DNA from: Nitrospirota bacterium
GTDB lineage: Bacteria; Nitrospirota; Nitrospiria; Nitrospirales; UBA8639
NCBI GenBank assembly: GCA_029865515.1
Contig: JAOUGQ010000178.1
Coordinates: 1-6,248, forward strand
Direction: 5' to 3'
DNA length: 6,248 nucleotides
Under the pieces are notes generated by a model. The model did no database searches. It was not told where the DNA came from and worked only from the letters and a program-made list of their open reading frames with translations. Both the position numbers and the translations under genes were made by a program. Each line of letters begins with the position of its first letter. Position 1 is the stretch's first letter. Shown here piece by piece: positions 4,098-6,248 of this stretch.

Positions 4098-6176
4098 ATG
4101 GCTTATCAGCACCTTTTCTCTCTCCAGCGTGCGATGTGCATACCATCAATTTTCCTGCTCGGCTTGTTGTGGGTAGATTCGGCATCCGGCCATGACCAGG
4201 AGGACGTCACGGTCTTGGAGGAAGTGCAGGTCGGGGGAGAACGCCCTATTGCTGCCTCATCCAATCGAATCATTCTGAACGAGGATATCCTGCTTCAACC
4301 CCAAGGGCGTCCTGCAGATTTGCTACGGTTGGCTCCCGGCCTTATTACCTTGGAACATTCCGGAGGCGCCGGAAAATCCGACCAATATTTGCTACGGGGG
4401 TTTGACGCCGATCATGGCACTGACCTTGCCCTTCACGTGGATGGGATGCCCATCAACATGCGCAGCCACGCGCACGGACAGGGATACGGGGACCTGAATT
4501 TCATAATCCCCGAAACCATTGAGGAAATTACCGTAAAAAAAGGACCTTACCATGTGGAATATGGTGACTTTGCCACCGCCGGCGCCGCCAATTATGTCAC
4601 CCGTGAATGGGTTCCTCAGACCGTCATACAATCCGGCGGCGGGAATTTCAACACTCAACGCCATCTGTTCATGACCTCTCCCACCAAGGAGAGATTCCGC
4701 ACCCTTTTTGCCGGAGAATTTTATTACACCGATGGTCCATACGACTTTGTTAATCGCAATACCCGATATAACGGGTTGGCAAAACTCACGTTTGACCCCT
4801 CTGCGACCTCCCAACTCAGTGTGACGTTCACCCACTATTACGGACGATGGAACGGGTCAGGCCAGCTACCCTTGCGGGAAGTGAGGTCCGGTGGAGTGGA
4901 CCGCTTTGGTTCCCTCGATCCTTCAGAAGGGGGCAAATCGGTGCGTAGCACCGGTCGATTGGATTACCATTACGACCTTCCCGGCGGCGGGACCGCATTC
5001 GCCAGACTGTGGGCTCAATATTACTACCTGTCCCTGTTCACTAACTTTACGTTTTACCTCAACGATCCGGTTAATGGTGACGGCATTGAACAGACGGACC
5101 GACGGTGGTTGACAGGAAGTGATGTCGGTTATCGCCAAATTTTCCGACTGCTCGATTATGAGGGCGCCATGACGGCCGGACTTCAGACACGGTTCGACAA
5201 GATTCAGGTTCGTCTGGGCACTCAGCAGAAACGCTCGTCCCTGGCTATCACACAGGAATCAGACATTTTCGAAGGCTCCTATTCCCCTTATCTGAAGTTG
5301 GACCTTCAATTCCTTCCCTGGCTGCGATTTGTGGGAGGTGGCCGGGTCGACATCTTCACCTATAACGTGAATGATCGTTGCGGCACCGGCTGTTCGGTCA
5401 GACCAAACGGGACAGCGTCTAATGCCATCGCCAGCGGGAAAGCCAATCTCGTGTTTGGTCCCTGGTACCAGACGGAATTCTTCTTGAATGTTGGAACCGG
5501 TTTTCACAGCAATGATGCGCGGGATGTCGTGGAGAATCCATCCGCCAACACCTTACCTAGAGCCATCGGTTATGAACTCGGGCTCAGGAGCCGCCCGTGG
5601 TCCTGGTCGGAATTTCTGGCCACGTGTTGGCTGCTGGATCTTGATTCCGAACTGGTGTTTGTAGGAGATGAAGGGACGACGGAGAGGCGGGGAAAGACCC
5701 GTCGCCTGGGAACAGAATTCAGCTCAAGAATCACCCCGCTGGAATGGTTCTCCATTCGTGGAGACATCACCTATACCCATGCCGAGTTTCGCAACACAGG
5801 AGATTCCGTCCCTTTGGCGCCTGAGTTCACCGCGTTTTCATCGGTAACCACCCGCTTACCGATTGGCCTGTCCGGAACGTTGCAAATGTTGACCGTGGGA
5901 AGCCGCGCCGGCACGGAAGATAACAGGGTGAAACTGGAACCTTTTACGATTTTCGACCTGATTCTTCGTTACAAAATTCCCGTTACACCTCCAACCGGAC
6001 GCCTGGAGGCCTTTTTCAGCATTCGCAATTTGACCGATACCGATTGGCGTCAGGCACAGTTTTATTATGCCTCCCGTCTTCCCGGAGAACCCGCCGGTGG
6101 CGTTTCTGATATTCACTTTGTCCCCGGTACCCCCCGAATGTTCATGGGTGGACTCACGTGGTTTTGTCCGGAATAA
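4098..6176 (+). CDS. TonB-dependent outer-membrane receptor, probably nickel uptake
   Basis: This 692-residue protein is an outer-membrane TonB-dependent transporter. It has a signal peptide (1-31, hydrophobic IFLLGLLW core, likely cut after SASG), a TonB-box-like VTVLEEVQV (37-45), and a plug domain to about residue 170 with LLRGFDADHGTDLALHVDG and SHAHGQGYGDLN (123-134). A 22-strand-type beta barrel follows, with the family motif DLDSELVFVGDEGTTE (514-529). The histidines in the plug segment suit a metal ligand but are widespread in this receptor family. The ATG at 4098 was chosen because it gives a proper signal peptide; a TTG at 4065 and an ATG at 4134 are in frame, and none has a good Shine-Dalgarno. 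The barrel ends GGLTWF and then carries three extra residues, CPE, after the expected terminal Phe. A CGTGC segment (Cys428, Cys432) may form a disulfide in a surface loop. The nickel substrate is inferred from the adjacent nikR and the promoter element; cobalt or a metal-chelate are alternatives. Confidence 0.93.
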   Translation: MAYQHLFSLQRAMCIPSIFLLGLLWVDSASGHDQEDVTVLEEVQVGGERPIAASSNRIILNEDILLQPQGRPADLLRLAPGLITLEHSGGAGKSDQYLLRGFDADHGTDLALHVDGMPINMRSHAHGQGYGDLNFIIPETIEEITVKKGPYHVEYGDFATAGAANYVTREWVPQTVIQSGGGNFNTQRHLFMTSPTKERFRTLFAGEFYYTDGPYDFVNRNTRYNGLAKLTFDPSATSQLSVTFTHYYGRWNGSGQLPLREVRSGGVDRFGSLDPSEGGKSVRSTGRLDYHYDLPGGGTAFARLWAQYYYLSLFTNFTFYLNDPVNGDGIEQTDRRWLTGSDVGYRQIFRLLDYEGAMTAGLQTRFDKIQVRLGTQQKRSSLAITQESDIFEGSYSPYLKLDLQFLPWLRFVGGGRVDIFTYNVNDRCGTGCSVRPNGTASNAIASGKANLVFGPWYQTEFFLNVGTGFHSNDARDVVENPSANTLPRAIGYELGLRSRPWSWSEFLATCWLLDLDSELVFVGDEGTTERRGKTRRLGTEFSSRITPLEWFSIRGDITYTHAEFRNTGDSVPLAPEFTAFSSVTTRLPIGLSGTLQMLTVGSRAGTEDNRVKLEPFTIFDLILRYKIPVTPPTGRLEAFFSIRNLTDTDWRQAQFYYASRLPGEPAGGVSDIHFVPGTPRMFMGGLTWFCPE

Positions 6177-6189
6177 CCTTGGGGCAAGG
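6177..6189 (+). terminator. Weak hairpin after the receptor stop codon
   Basis: CCTTG and CAAGG form a 5-bp stem around GGG directly after the TAA. The following bases (CCATCTTTATC) have only a short T-run, so termination would be inefficient. Transcription may continue into genes beyond the window. Confidence 0.2.
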
Positions 6190-6203
6190 CCATCTTTATC
6201 AAT

Positions 6204-6221
6204 CTCACCCAGCTCACCCAG
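6204..6221. repeat. Tandem repeat CTCACCCAG x2
   Basis: Two perfect adjacent copies of the 9-mer CTCACCCAG lie in the region downstream of the receptor gene. No function is evident. The window ends 27 bp later with no further gene visible. Confidence 0.6.
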
Positions 6222-6248
6222 TCTTCAGGAATTGAGGGATATCCTGGG

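Noticed and set aside
4392..4835. 147-codon leftward frame inside the receptor gene
   Set aside because: It lies opposite the conserved plug-domain coding sequence; it is a shadow frame of the receptor.
1..6248. CRISPR array, tRNA, insertion sequence or prophage genes
   Set aside because: No regularly spaced repeats, tRNA-like cloverleaf, transposase or phage protein was found on either strand.

Overview
This window looks like chromosomal DNA of a Gram-negative bacterium. It encodes an outer-membrane TonB-dependent receptor, and GC content is moderate, roughly 50-55% by eye. The mix of genes and the style of the GH15 enzyme and receptor would suit a Nitrospira-like member of Nitrospirota. 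That assignment is an inference from gene style, not from any marker gene.

Layout: positions 1-323 are non-coding and carry small inverted repeats, a possible leftward terminator and what looks like a dispersed palindromic repeat. A leftward gene (324-1145, open to 1178) encodes a small kinase-fold protein of the lipopolysaccharide-kinase/RIO-like type. A divergent gap of about 300 bp follows, holding a possible promoter, a hairpin next to a start codon and a speculative 23-residue ORF. The rightward gene at 1486-3318 encodes a complete 610-residue GH15 glucoamylase/trehalase-type hydrolase with both catalytic glutamates visible. After a 150-bp gap comes nikR (3471-3887), a nickel-responsive ribbon-helix-helix repressor with all four high-affinity nickel ligands. 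A C-rich, G-poor spacer (3888-4010) and a well-formed sigma70-type promoter then precede a 692-residue TonB-dependent receptor gene (4098-6176).

The most interesting part is the nikR-receptor module. The receptor promoter (TTGACT-N17-TATAAG) is followed at the predicted transcription start by a compact symmetric element: a 7-bp inverted repeat, ACGAAAT-TAT-ATTTCGT, overlapping a 7-bp direct repeat, CGTGCTA, repeated at exactly 20 bp. This is where a repressor would block transcription. The simplest model is that NikR bound to nickel represses an outer-membrane nickel (or nickel-chelate) receptor. That makes this a two-gene nickel-uptake unit with an operator unlike the enterobacterial one. 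The kinase and GH15 genes show no evident link to nickel, and nothing in the sequence ties them to each other beyond a divergent arrangement.
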